Under the pieces are notes generated by a model. It was not told where the DNA came from. It worked only from the letters and a program-made list of their open reading frames with translations, and searched no databases. DNA of 64,000 nt from Aselliscus stoliczkanus (lineage: Eukaryota; Chordata; Mammalia; Chiroptera; Hipposideridae): assembly GCA_033961575.1 (NCBI GenBank), contig CM066733.1, forward strand, positions 106,720,421 to 106,784,420. Reading direction: 5' to 3'. Every line of letters starts with the position of its first letter. Position 1 is the stretch's first letter. The position numbers and the translations under genes were made by a program. Shown piece after piece: positions 37,659 to 49,808 of this stretch.

Positions 37659-39727
37659 ATAGGCTGGTACCTAGAGTGAGGTTCAGGATGGAGGAAGAAT
37701 CTATTTTTTCACAAAAAGTACATGAAATCTTGTGTTTCAACATTGACGTAAAGAGCCAGTAAAAGGTGAGAGGTTCAAGAATAAGAGATTTGGAATGATT
37801 TCTCAAATTTTTGAAATGAAGTGGAGGCTGGTATGGATGGTAGGCTTGATCTGGAACAAAATGAATGAATACATTTCATCTATTAGATATAAAAGAATGA
37901 TGTGGGGACAGATGGGTGGAAGGGTTGTCACAGAAAGCAAGTTTCCATAAGAGCACAGAGGAATTATTATATGAGTGATAGATTCCACCTTCGCAGTCAA
38001 TTAGAAATTATCTATTCATAGTGAATGAAAATGTAGTGGGTTAAGGGAATTGACTAAGTGAAGCAGGTTTGAAATAGCCTTGGAGTATAATGGAAGATTG
38101 AACTTAAAAAAGCCATGGAGATTGGAGTAAACAATCCATTATATACTCAATGATACATTCCTCTGGTCAGGTTTGGCTGGCTGCCATAGCAAAGGGGAGA
38201 AAATGGCATTTATTTTAGTTACTCTGGGCTTGCTGTCTTAGGATGTATTGCAGTCGTGGGTGTAGATAGGGGTTTGCTTGAAGTGGTCCACATGGAGAAT
38301 AGCCTATATATGAAGAGAAGAATATATGAAAGGGTTTATAGATTGAGAGAAAGGAGAGGATGTTTGAAAAGGTTAAGCAACAACTATAGAGTGAATATTG
38401 GTCAGAATTAAAAGAACATTGTTATTGTCAGATATTAATGATAATTTTAAGATTTCTAAATAAAAATGCACTCAAAACAGTTTATTGAGCATCTCCTATA
38501 TATGCAATGGTCCTTAAAATCATAGAAATTAAGGTAGGACAAGTTTTCTGCTCTCTAATGAAGCTGAGATTATAGCCAGGTGGATAATAACAAAATGAAA
38601 GGATAATTTTGTCTGATAGTCTCTATCATAGAGGTGACTGAGGGTGAAAGAGAACACTTTCCAGCTCTCTCAGCCAAGGCAGTTGTTTGACAGTGGCACA
38701 CAGTGTCAGGCATTTATGTGTTGTCCAATTGGTAGAGTCAATCATCAGCTTATAACACAGGAAGGTACTTCTATTGCTGAACAGAAAGAGAATTAATCCC
38801 TACCATCATCACAGCATAGGCAGGACACAGTATTCTGACCCTGGGCATGGAAAGATCAGAGAACCACAGGATCACAAAGATAAAAGGAAAAAACACTCTA
38901 AAGCTAAATGGAAAGGAGTGGCCAGCTACTTCACACGGAGTGTTAGAAGAGGTCAATCAGCTGTATTTTTAATTTTTTAGATATTTATCTAAAAAGACAA
39001 AATATGGGTCATATATAAAGGATGGACATCCCAGTATAAATTTGCATGTGGTAAAAAAAAAAAAATCAAAGAATAGACATAAGAAAAGGAATGAAATTTA
39101 GAAAATATCTGAAAACAATCAGAATAAAGAAATTTTCCTTTGGTACACTAAATTAAGGACTTTGTAAATTTCTTATTGAGAAGATACTTATAGATTATTA
39201 TTAGAACACAAAGGTATCAAATTTGTAGATTTTGGGTATGTTTATATTGTAAATACTGCAATGTGCTTATAGTCTAAATTCATTACATGTGTTAATCATA
39301 CTCTACACTTTTTATTGACTTTATAACAAAATCTCTTGATATTATTATTTAATAATTATCTAATGTGTGTCAACCTACATGGTTTTCATTGTCTGAAATG
39401 GGTATATCAGTATCTCCGGCTGTTCAACACATTATTCCAAAACTTAGTCATATAAAACAACCATTAATTATGTTCAGATTTTTGGAGGTAAGGAATTCAG
39501 ATAGTGTATAGCAGGCCTGCTTGACTCTACTCCACAATGTCTTGGGGCACAGATGGAAGACTTGAAGCCTAAAGGCTGGACTCATCTGAACTCTAATTTC
39601 TTCACATGTCCAATGGTTGATGTTGGCTCTTGGCTAGAAGTATCCAGTTCTTCTCTTCATGTGCTCCTTTTATAAGGACTAATTTGGACTTTCAGCATGG
39701 TGGCTGGTATCCTGTGGCAAATATTGA

Positions 39728-39842
39728 TGGAGGAGGTGGGAGGCAGAATAAGAGAGAGAGAGGAGGAAAGGGAGAGGGGAGTGGGAGGAGAAGGGAAAGG
39801 GGGAAGGTTGGAAAGGGAGAAGAAAGGAGAGAGAGAGGAAAT
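39728..39842. repeat. Polypurine tract
   Basis: About 115 bases almost entirely of A and G on the plus strand (GGAGGAGG, GAGAGAGA, AAGGGGGAAGG). It is low complexity and could form triplex DNA. The RERG-rich peptide it encodes on paper is an artefact. Confidence 0.9.
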
Positions 39843-40138
39843 TTTAATTATAAATTACATTATAATTTAAGAAACTATTATACTAATTAAAAACATTTTC
39901 TTAGATAGAAAAATTAGAGATATGGAAAACATTGTGTATTATTTTGGCATGATTTAAAGTTTGTTCCAAAGAGCTCTGAAGTGAGCGCAGGAGTCTGTGC
40001 AGGTGATGGGAATTGGGGAAGATGGAGGAGATGGGCCTTCAGGTGGGCCACCGATGCTTCCATCAGGTCAGAGTAGGTTTCATCTATTTTATGTTGGGTT
40101 TTCTGTGGCGTTTTATTTGAATGAAGGAAGGAACAATT

Positions 40139-40151
40139 GGGGGGGGGGGGG
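40139..40151. repeat. (G)n homopolymer
   Basis: Thirteen consecutive G, an unusual run length in this AT-rich region and a likely sequencing-length uncertainty. Confidence 0.9.
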
Positions 40152-40382
40152 ATCAATGATTTACATATGTTAATTCACAATAAGCATTTAGCATAATATT
40201 ATTTTTCTTGCTATTTAAAATCATTTCTATCAGTTATATCCATAATGGTATATATGGCATAAATTGTTTAGTCATACCCCTATTTTTTCATATAATAAAT
40301 TCTGTTTGAACTTCTCTTTTTGTAATTTGGTATGTGAATAAAAACCTGTTTATTATGCTGCTTTCTAAAACAGTAATTTTCA

Positions 40383-40502
40383 CGGGCTGGCCGAGTGGCG
40401 TGGTGGTTAAGTGCTGGCTTGGGAAGCCAGCGGCCCCAGTTCGGGTCCCACATATGAGGGCTAGTGACACTGCCCTCAAAAAAATAAAAAAATAAAAAAA
40501 AT
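40383..40502 (+). mobile_element. tRNA-derived SINE, short form
   Basis: Head-only copy ending at GTGACACTGCCCTC plus an (A6-7T)n tail. The perfect 16-bp TSD AAAACAGTAATTTTCA lies at 40367-40382 and 40503-40518. Confidence 0.96.
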
Positions 40503-40730
40503 AAAACAGTAATTTTCAGCTAAAAATGATAAATACGTTCAATAGTATTAAGGAACATATTGGGCTGGTCTAAACAAAGACAACTAAAATATGAACTAAA
40601 ATCAAATTCTTAGTCACGTACTAAAACCTAAACTAAATAATCAGAGATCACATAAAAGGTCAGCTTGTTCACTCACAAGGATTCATTTTTACTCTCATTT
40701 AGAAACATCAATTCAAAAAAAGAAAAAAAG

Positions 40731-40898
<168 letters not shown>

Positions 40899-41459
40899 AT
40901 ATCACCAAAAGCTGCAGACAATTCAGACAAGCAAAGAACTGCCTTTGTTCTCCAATCATTTCTCTCAGATCCTAGAGCAGAGAATCAGACACAGTTCTCC
41001 AATTCTCTACTCCACTCTTTTAAAGCCACAATTCTATATTGTCCTGCAGGCAGAGAAGTTTTGAAATTGGACAGATGTAAACACAAAAGGCAATTAAAAA
41101 GCTATGAAATAGATGGATGTCAGTAAGTGAACTTGCTTCCTGCTGGGAAACAAAGTTCATATAAAAACAGCTGATAGCAGTTATTAGGGGAAAACACCAA
41201 CAATAGCAAAACAAATAACCCAAAACCAAAAATCTCATCTAAGTTGTAGCTCAATGATCTGAAACTCCTCCATCAAATCAGGTTTTACTAGAAATCAGTT
41301 AATGACTTTCAAATGTAGCTGGAGTAAATAAAATTCCAAACCCAAGCCATGGGCCACAGAACCCTCGATGATCTGGTTCTTATCTACTTCTCCAAAATCA
41401 TCTTGGCTGTTCTCCATCTTACTAAATCTTTTTCCTTCTACATTTTAAACAATTGTCGT
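40899..41459. other. Unassigned sequence
   Basis: No recognisable gene or repeat. Confidence 0.45.
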
Positions 41460-41680
41460 TGTAAATTTTTGTTTTATTTGCAATCTTACAGAAAAGTTGC
41501 AAGACTAGTACAAGCATGTGCAATATACCAGTTTCACACATTGCTTTCATTATGCACTATTTGATTTACTTTCCCTCTGTGGCCCTTCCTCTTTCTCTCT
41601 CTCCCTCTGTGCATATGCACATTCACATTGTATTGCCTTTCTGAACCACTTAAAGTAGCTGTAGACATTAGGTACAGTTG
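41460..41680 (-). mobile_element. Old L1 3'UTR fragment, antisense
   Basis: 'ttacagaaaagttgcaagac', 'tagtacaagcatgtg', and 'tctgaaccacttaaagtagc' followed by 'tgtagacat' parallel the old L1M 3'UTR seen antisense at 16740. Short and diverged. Confidence 0.5.
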
Positions 41681-43045
41681 ACAGCATCCCACCCACATGA
41701 TTCTAGGGTGGAGACCTCTAAAATAAACTATTTTTCAAACAATCTAGATAAAGGAAAAGTCAATTCCCTCTACTTTTCCCTTTTTATTCCCTCCCTGCTT
41801 CACAATTCATGTAAGAAAAAGCTTTTAAAAATCACAGGTGATAGAGAGAAGACTGCCATTTTAAAACTCAGATAGCCCCATATTATGGCTCTGTTTTTGC
41901 TTATTTATTTTGGTTGATTGATCTACCGTGGGAAACAAAAATGTGGAATTAGAAACCATGGCTAATGAAATAGAACTGACCGGATCTGATAATGTATCAT
42001 TTGAACTTTGGTTAGTAAATCTTAAGAAAAACAGCTTGAAGCATAATTTTGTCAGAGTACAGTAGTCCAGAAGAAATCAAGACAGTCCAGTGAGCCAAGG
42101 CTGGATTATGTTGTGATGCAGCAATAAGTGCTATTACTGCTGAGCATACTTCTTTGCAAAAGTTTTCAGTAAAACCACCTCCTTTTTATGACTGTATTTC
42201 AGACCTTCAGTGTTTTAAGCAGATGCAGGATACTCAAGTTCTTAAAGGGCTGGGAATCCCTGAAAACAGACAGTGCCTTCATTCCAAAAATGACTATGTT
42301 CTTTTGATACATTTGCGGTTATAAGAGCTCTCATGTAGGTGGTGAATAAATGGAATCTATAGTAGGAGTAGATATTTGGCAGGTAGAATGACAATTTTTT
42401 TTTTTTTTTCCCAACTAGCATGCCTACAGTCACTTTGAAGAAAAGGTACATCTACACAACCCTTGATTAAATTCTAGATCCTGCAACTAATCCTCACCCT
42501 ATTTTAGCCAATTTTCCCCTTAATAATTCCATAAATACTAAATAATATCAATACTACAGAAAATGAAAGAGAGAGAAAGAAGAGGAGGAGGAGGAGGAAG
42601 AAGGATTTAAATCTGGTCACTACTCATACAGGATATACAGGCACCAATAAGAATGAAGCTGACCCACTGCTTTGACTGATCAACCTTAGATTATTGTTGG
42701 GAATGGGGCTTGTGGAAAGAATATGAAAAACTGAGTGAGACAGAAGCATCTACTATAAATATAGTAAAGAACTAGGAAAATATATGTGCCCAAAGCCAAA
42801 GTAATGATAAGTTCCAAGGAGGGGAGTTGATGGATTTCCTAGACAATTGTACAGGAAAAAAGAAAGGAATTAAGTGAGGGATTAAAATTAAAAGGAATTA
42901 AAATGGAGACATTTGACATAATCCACTGTTCTTTGAGACTATTAGCAGTGAGAAAAGAAAAATATACCAGTAGCAATGGGATTAGTTATATTCCTTCCCT
43001 CTCTCCCTCCCTCCTCTTCCTCATTCTTTTTCTTCTTTTTCTTTT

Positions 43046-43047
<2 letters not shown>
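41681..43047. other. Unassigned sequence
   Basis: It has small GAG/AGG runs at 42570-42602. No gene or repeat family was recognised. Confidence 0.45.
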
Positions 43048-43111
<64 letters not shown>

Positions 43112-43160
43112 TTCTCCCTTTCTCTATCTCTATCTCTATTTCTATCTCTATCTCTAATTT
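43048..43160. repeat. (TC)n / (TATCTC)n pyrimidine tract
   Basis: A TC run of about 45 bp, followed by imperfect TC and TATCTC units. Confidence 0.95.
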
Positions 43161-44133
43161 ATCTCTCTTTCTCTTCCTCTCATTCTTTCAAATTCTTGTG
43201 TATTTTGAAGGATTGTGGCACAGGACAGAGAGAAATTAAACGTACCTAAAGAGAACAATCCTCAGAAGCCCTGAGAGAGATGTTTTTGCTGCCTTAAGGC
43301 TAAAAAATTTCTACTCTAGTTTTTTTATGAGAGACACAGATTGGAGAATAATGGACACAGATTAAATGAGGACTGCTGCTGGACTCATATATAGAAAATG
43401 CTATGGTTCCAGAAAACTGATTTATGGTTATTATAGTATTTTAAGGAGAGATGAATGGCATGTCACTGCAACTCATTCTAACATCATACTGGTTTTAAAT
43501 ATGTATGACAATTTATTTTCTGCAACACCTTATGATGGCATATGCTACTTTGCTTTAGAGTCAACATTGTCACAGGTCCACATAAATTAATATTCCCATG
43601 TCATTATTTTATTTTATAGGAACATGAATCTTTTGCCTAATAAGAAAATGAAAATAACATGGGGCATGAATTAAGGAAATAGAACAGATGTTTGTCAAAA
43701 TGTGAAAAAATAAATTCATAGTCTACCCTTGCAAAATCATTTTTAAAAGTTTGGAAAGTAAAGTTTAAATAATTTGGGTTTAAAATAGGATATTTTAAAA
43801 TGCCTTGTTTTGGCTGCGATACATACTTAAACATAAGCAAATTTTCCCGATGAAATGTAAAGCTCTTTGACCTTATTGTATCCACACAGAGCTGGAAAAC
43901 AAACAGTTTTTATTATTTTCCTTCTCTGTATTTTAAATTATATGACACAGATATTATATACCATGTCTATTTAGTTTAGGCTCTTTCATAACTCTGTCAT
44001 AATAATGGAGCACTGGAACCTAGGGCTTTTCCTACTTTGAATGCACTGCGCTCTCTCACACATACGCAGATAAGTAAAATGGCTGAATGAATTCCAAGTT
44101 GGTTTTTCATTTACTCTTCTGTGTGCTTAAGCT
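43161..44133. other. Unassigned sequence
   Basis: The 74-codon frame at 43366 and the 82-codon minus frame at 43637 show no recognisable motif or context supporting a gene. Confidence 0.45.
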
Positions 44134-44153
44134 ATAAAATATGGTTCACTTAA

Positions 44154-44322
44154 GGGCCGGGCGAGTGGCTCAGTTGGTTAAGAGCTCGCTCAAGAGTGCG
44201 AGCTGAGCTCTGAGCAACAGCGGCTCGAGGCCAGCCTGAGCTGAGTTGCCGTTGAGCTGCCAATAGGTGTCAGGATGGCTCAGCTTTAAAAAAAAATAAT
44301 AATAATAAAAATAAATAAATAA
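44154..44322 (+). mobile_element. tRNA-derived SINE, second family, short form
   Basis: Sense copy with A box TGGCTCAGTTGG and a B-box-like GGCTCGAGGCC. It ends at ATGGCTCAGCT plus an (AAT)n/(AAAT)n tail. The TSD ATAAAATATGGTTCACTTAA is 20 bp and perfect, at 44134-44153 and 44323-44342. Confidence 0.96.
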
Positions 44323-44342
44323 ATAAAATATGGTTCACTTAA

Positions 44343-44607
44343 AGACTTCTTTGTTTCACTTCATTTATTTGGCATAATAGCAATAAATGTTCTACTTCAC
44401 ATGTTTCACAATAGCGAAACAGCCCCCGGTTTTACAGTAAAACTGGAGGGTTTTATTATATAAGAATAGCTTATTGTGCCACTGGAACATGTACTAAATG
44501 TGTCATTATTTAATATATAGGGGTTTGATAACATCAGACTACCATTGTCTACCAGCTGGAAATATTATATAAGCTCACAACAGAAGCTTTAAGTAGCACG
44601 TTTTATA
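44343..44607. other. Unassigned sequence
   Basis: AT-rich, nothing recognised. Confidence 0.45.
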
Positions 44608-44609
44608 TA

Positions 44610-44808
44610 CAGAGGGTGCTAAAAAAAATTATACACATTTAAAAAAGGAAAAAAATTGTATTAAAATTGTAACACTCAGAGCTCGGACAATTAAGTTCAG
44701 ACTTTCCACCATGTAAGTGCAATATACCAATAACAAAAGATGAATACTGTATACCAATAACAAAACATAAATACAAATCACATATATACATTTTTTTGGC
44801 ATCCCCAG
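44610..44808. mobile_element. Mariner/Tc1-type MITE
   Basis: A 199-bp element. Its left end is CAGAGGGTGCTAAAAAAAAT and its right end is the complement of CTGGGGATGCCAAAAAAATG. TA dinucleotides flank both sides (44608-44609 and 44809-44810). It has no coding capacity. Inside, 'ataccaataacaaaa' occurs twice (about 44725 and 44752), and 'cggacaattaagttc' resembles the end of the antisense mariner at 19829. It was presumably mobilised by a related transposase. Confidence 0.85.
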
Positions 44809-44810
44809 TA

Positions 44811-45239
44811 TATATATATAATTTATGATTTGATTTTATATCATAACTCTCAGTAGTTTTCCCAGAGGTATTAGAAAAATGTTTTTGAATAATAGCAATA
44901 AATCATTCATTGGAATTATGAGCATCTTACTGGTAACTGGCATATATTTAGGCTCCACTTTTTTCTCCTGCTTTGTGTTTCATAATTTTCAAAGTTTTAT
45001 GCATAATTTTTGCTCATAATAATCAGGAATATTAACAGATCACTTGGTTTAAAATCCCAATTTATGAGCACAATGAAAACATTATTATAGCAAAAGGTAT
45101 TTTAATATGGTAAATACTGCAACAGAAAGTAGTATTTCCTAGTAACTCCTATAGTGGCACATTTGCGTCATTATATCTTACCACATTTTTACGTTACAGC
45201 CTCTTAATACTTACCTGTAGTTGAGATACACCCCAGACT
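44811..45239. other. Unassigned AT-rich sequence
   Basis: No gene or repeat was recognised. Confidence 0.45.
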
Positions 45240-45660
45240 TTTATAACATTTTTACAATTGAGAAATAATTGATATACAATGTTATATAAGTTATAATTGT
45301 TATATGACAAATGTTATATTAATTATAATTGTTATATTAGTTATAATTGATATACATTATAGTATGTAATGATTCAATATTTGTATATGTTATGAAATGA
45401 ACACCATAATTAGTCTAGCTAAAACCCATCAACACACATAGTTAAAATTTGTTTTCTTGTGGTGAGAACTTTTAAAATCTACTCTCTTAGCAAATCTCAA
45501 ATACACAATGAGTATTAACTATATTCACCACCTGGTACATTTTATCCCCATGATGTATTTATTTGTGACTGGAAGTTCATACCTTTTGATCACTTCATTT
45601 ATTTTACCTACCCGCCTCAGGCAACCACCAATCTGTTTTCTGTGTTTATTAGTTCAATGA
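45240..45660 (-). mobile_element. L1 3'UTR fragment, antisense
   Basis: Antisense L1M-type 3'UTR landmarks are 'gaaatgaacaccataattag', 'gtggtgagaacttttaaaat', 'atattcaccacctggtac' and 'caggcaaccaccaatctg'. A local tandem of 'gttatat(t/a)agttataattg' occurs at about 45285-45350. Confidence 0.7.
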
Positions 45661-45886
45661 TAGCATTTTTAAAATAGATAACAAGAGTTTTAAAATATGC
45701 TATTGATAGCTAACTTTTAATCATCCTGGACATTCCTTCTTACATTGGTTATAGTATCTAGTTTGTTGTTTTTTTATTCACTAGGGTCTTATGTAATTCC
45801 CACTTACATGAAACCCTACTCTGATTCTCTTCCTGACATAATTATGGCTCTTATTCTGTATAACCTTTCAGAGGATTGAGCTTTCT

Positions 45887-46048
45887 TTTTTTTTCTTTTT
45901 TTTTTTTTTTTTTTTAGCTGAGCCATCCTGCCACCTGTTGGCAGCTCAACAGCAACTCAGCTCGGGCTGGCATTGAACCGCCGTTGCTCAGAGCTCAGGT
46001 CGCACTCTTGAGCGAGCTCTTAACCAACTGAGCCACTCGGCCGGCCTT
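45887..46048 (-). mobile_element. tRNA-derived SINE, second family, short form
   Basis: Antisense copy with a long T tail at the left and a GGCCGGCCGAGTGGCTCAGT head at the right. The TSD AGGATTGAGCTTTCT is perfect, at 45872-45886 and 46049-46063. Confidence 0.96.
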
Positions 46049-46063
46049 AGGATTGAGCTTTCT

Positions 46064-47683
46064 AATTGAGCTTGGGTTCTGTAAGAAATGGCTAACTTCT
46101 TATTGTCCATAATATAAGTCCTCACTTTTACCTTTCTAAAACAGTGTCATATACATACCCATATACAAAGATTAAAATTGTCCAGAGAATTTGATCACTA
46201 TTCTTCCTGCAATCTGGGCTTCTTTTCTGACCATTTACCAGAATGGTAAATAGTCAATGACTTTCTTAATATAATCCATTCTAAGGATAACAAAGATAAA
46301 GATATGGTATCTGATATTGTATGGGAGGAGTTACTTTTTGTTACTGAAATTTTGATAAGTAATGGTCTCTGTGTAATGTATTAAATTTAAATTCAGCAGC
46401 TATTAATCTTTTAAACATATGTTACACACTGTTTTTACAAAGAAAAATCAAATCATTTGAATAATGTAATCTTATTAATGAATAAGGGTAATTGTTAGGA
46501 AAATTATGACTTTAGGAAAATAAATAATAAAGAAACATTTTAGGACTTGAAAAATAAAAACCCATATAATACAGTGTCAAAAATTTCATAAAACTATGAC
46601 TTGAGAAAGTTTGGAAGTCATAGATTGCCTTCTGAATCTATAGTTATTGGAAAATAGTTTAGAAAACAATATAACTTGTATTTTTTTTATTGGGTATATA
46701 TGGAAATATATTAGAGAAATAAAGTAACTCAAAGAAAAAAATTGGGATTTTTGAAAGAAAAAATAAAATGGAATAGAAAAATTGTAGAAATCCAGGGCTT
46801 TTCAAAGTTGTAAAAGCCAATTGACTTGAAACCCTTACGCTCCCCCAAAAGACTTTAAAAATCTATGAGAGACAAACACACAGTAAAATTTTAAACAAAT
46901 AATGTTGAATCAGGGCTAATATCAGACTAAAAGTGTGATATGTGTTAAATATTTTAACTGAATAAAATATTTCAGGGCAAAGGCTTCAGTAAGCCTTTCC
47001 CATGAAATCCAAACAGCTTCAAGATAGTCCTGTTTAAACTGAGGAAGAATAAAACTGCAGCAGAAAATAGGATAAATATAGCATATTCAAAGGACTAACA
47101 TACAAACAAATCCTACAGGATTTGCCTGAGAGCTGTACTTTCAGGAAACTACAGGCTACTTGTGGTTATGGCTGTTTGAGACGTAAAATGTTGGACTTCC
47201 AAGCTCCTTCAGGCAGAAGTGATCTTAAAAATATGAAAGCCATTCAAAGAGTATATATTCCCATAGCTCACTTCATTCCTGAGTTTTAGAAACTTCATTA
47301 GAAAAATGAGGTCTTCCAGAGGAAACATGAAGGAAAATGAACAAAGTCATACAGAGAGAAGAGGTTAGGTGGAATTAAGGAAAGTTCTTCTTTTATAGGG
47401 TTGCAGCTGTCACAATATTTTCCCAATAGCAGGATTTCAGAATTGCCCTGTTTCATATAAATAAGAGTGTTTGTTTTGGTTATTCTGTTCCTGTCTACTA
47501 ATGTCATGTGGGTGTATAGCAGTTGCCACAGGTTGTTCAGAGGTCTCTGTACAAAGAAACCTGATGTAGGTATCATCACATTAAAATCTCTTCGTACTTC
47601 AGTTGAAATCTTTATCTCATGATAGTATCCTTTTTGCTTTGAACACAATAGTATATAATTCCATCACTGAAAAGGCTTTACTA
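46064..47683. other. Unassigned sequence
   Basis: No gene or repeat was recognised over 1.6 kb. The 116-codon minus frame at 47298-47648 has no domain I can identify, and nothing around it suggests an exon. Confidence 0.45.
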
Positions 47684-47689
47684 TATCCT

Positions 47690-48767
47690 TGTTGGGAGCC
47701 ATCAGCACCCCCATATGTGACAAGGTTTCATGGTCGGTCATAGTCTCCACTCCTATGAACCCATGTGCCTTTCCTCTACATCAGATCCTATAGGAGACAG
47801 TACTCTCACTGCATTTATGGCAAGTTCCTGTGATACCCCAATGAGCTAACTATGCAGCCAAAGACGGGTAATATCTCCTAGAAAAGAGGGGAGACAACAT
47901 AAGCCAGGCAGTAGTTCCGTGGGGACCCCTGAACTGAGATATTGGGGACTCAAGCCTCTTGGAAACTGAGGCACAGGCATCTGGCCACATAGGCCAAAAA
48001 AGCCTGGCTGTGAGAAAACTGATGATAACAGCCCCTGTGCTATTTGCCTAAGATAATCACAGTGAAAAAGTCTCCTCAGAGGCCAAAGGTTTCCAGGCCA
48101 TGAAAGTTCCGATTAGAGACACTTACTGACCATGAGCTATGTTAATCAACAGCCTTGTTTGAATTCTTTGCCTAGTGCCTTGTTGCAGCAACAGATACTG
48201 AAGCTTTGAGAAACGGATGCTACCTCCGTAGGATAAGAGAGGTGTGAGACCCCTTTGATTACTAGCTATTGTATTTACTAAGGAATAGACTTTAGACTCA
48301 GCCACTCCTAGTCTCTCGGTAGTAACTCAAGTATACACTCTGTGAGTCTTATGATTGTGTATTAGTTGCTGGAATTTGGGATAGTTACTAGATAGTCAAG
48401 GTAGTCATGGTAACCATTCTTTAGCTGATAAGTAGAAATTGAGTTTGGGTCTCAAGGAGAACATCATATTAAAAGATAAGATAATCCTTAAATGTAGAAT
48501 AGGTCACAGTTTACGCTGGAGAGAACAATTACAAGGAAGTAAAAACTGAAAGCCCTGAGAAAGAAAAAAAACATCAAACTCATGTGAAACATAACTTGTA
48601 ATTGAGGTAATGGTCAAGAGTCCCTATAAAAGGGGGACATGGTGTAACAATAAATTGAGACACTCCTGTGAAACTCTTTCCAGTGTCTCCACTCTCTTCT
48701 TTTTTTCCTGGCCGACTCCGTCCCACCCGAGGGAATCCCTGGACTCCGCCGTGGCTGGACCCCCGCA
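47690..48767 (+). mobile_element. Solo LTR of an endogenous retrovirus (class II-like)
   Basis: A 1078-bp solo LTR. It begins TGTTGGGAGCC and ends GGACCCCCGCA, the usual TG...CA boundaries. A 6-bp TSD, TATCCT, lies at 47684-47689 and 48768-48773. A TATA box (TATAAAAG) is at 48625 and AATAAA at 48649. No gag, pol or env follows, so the internal part was lost by LTR-LTR recombination. The 6-bp TSD and the TGTTGGGAGCC start recall class II (beta-retrovirus-like) LTRs, including IAP; this is inference. Two antisense copies lie at 60548 and 62374. Confidence 0.9.
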
Positions 48768-48773
48768 TATCCT

Positions 48774-48890
48774 AAATCCTAATTCCTTCCTTCCTTCCCT
48801 CCTTCACAATTTTACCAAAACTTTTGCTACAAATGGTTTTGCATCTGAAAGAGTATATATGGATAACTATATGTTACAATTTAAAACAGA
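48774..48890. other. Unassigned, with (TTCC)n
   Basis: A short TTCC-rich stretch at 48782-48803. The 215-codon frame starting at 48610 runs through the LTR end, this spacer and an antisense L1, so it is not a gene. Confidence 0.6.
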
Positions 48891-48899
48891 GAAAAAAGT

Positions 48900-49330
48900 A
48901 AAACTGTATGAAAAAGTGTTCAACATGACTAATCATCAGGAAAATATATATCACATATTCTTTATACATTCATCCTTTGATGGGCAATTAAGTTGTTTGC
49001 ATGCAGTGGCTATTGAAAATAATGTTGCAAAGAACATAGGGTGCAGACATCTTTTTGAGATAGTGATTTTGTTTCTTTCAGGTAAATGTCCAGAAGTAGA
49101 ATTGCCGGATCATATATTAATTCTATTTTTAAGTTTTTGGGGAACATTCATACTGTTTTCCATAGTAGTTGTACAAATTTACATTTCCAGCAACAGTGCA
49201 CAAAGTTCCCCTTTTCTCCACCGCCTGGCTAACATCTGTTATCTCTTCTCTTTTTGATGATAACCATTCTAACAGGTGTTAGGTGAAATCTCATTGAGGT
49301 TTTATTTTGCATTTCTCTGATGATTACTAA
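48900..49330 (-). mobile_element. L1 ORF2 fragment, antisense, with small inverted piece
   Basis: From 48946 to about 49325 the sequence is antisense ORF2 ('cattcatcctttgatgggca', 'agaattgccggatcatat', 'tgcatttctctgatgatt'). About 45 bp at 48900-48945 read in the sense direction ('gtgttcaacatgactaatca' and 'tcagg') and duplicate sequence found inverted at the other end. Heavily diverged. Confidence 0.7.
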
Positions 49331-49797
49331 TGTTATATGTCAATTATATTTAATAAAGTTGGAAAAAAATTAAACCAAATCTCAAAGGTGAGTCGGTAAA
49401 TCCATAATTGTAATTAAAACACTTAGCATGCCTCTATGAAAATACATTAAGAAATAGACAAAAACAAATCACAAAGGGTATAGACAATTAAAATGTTTGT
49501 TCATAAATCTACATCTATTAAATTGATTTTATATTCTTGATCACTTTCACATTGATATTTCCCAAAACAGCCACATTCTAGGCAAAAAAAAAAAAGTTCC
49601 ATATTTCAAATTGTAGAAACCATAAATACCATAATTATAATGAATTTGAACAAAACAATGAAAATAAATAGTAAAACCTTTCAATTAATTTGAAAATATT
49701 GTTAAAAAGAGAAGTAAAGATTCTGAAAAATGACAAAATCAGTGATGGGTACAAGAATATCATAATGGAAATTAAATACTATTAAAACTAAATGATG
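49331..49797. other. Unassigned AT-rich sequence
   Basis: No gene or repeat was recognised. Confidence 0.45.
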
Positions 49798-49808
49798 AAA
49801 ATGACTAA

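Larger units (their letters stand above)
37671..40366. other. Mostly unassigned; possible LTR remnant
   Basis: At 39420-39660 the pattern 'ccaaaacttagtcatataaaacaacc' and 'ggaggtaaggaattcagata' looks like an antisense ancient LTR-type repeat. At 38465-38590, 'tttattgagcatctcctata' recalls an L2/MIR-type remnant. Neither is secure. No gene was seen. Confidence 0.35.

Noticed and set aside
48123..48305. 60-codon frame antisense to the LTR, with a similar peptide at 62920-63111
   Set aside because: The resemblance (both begin MAESKVY) follows from the shared LTR sequence. The third copy does not keep a comparable frame, so there is no sign of selection for a protein.
48610..49257. 215-codon open frame, the longest in the window
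   Set aside because: It starts in the 3' part of a solo LTR, crosses a TTCC-rich spacer and continues through antisense L1. The composite has no single evolutionary origin.
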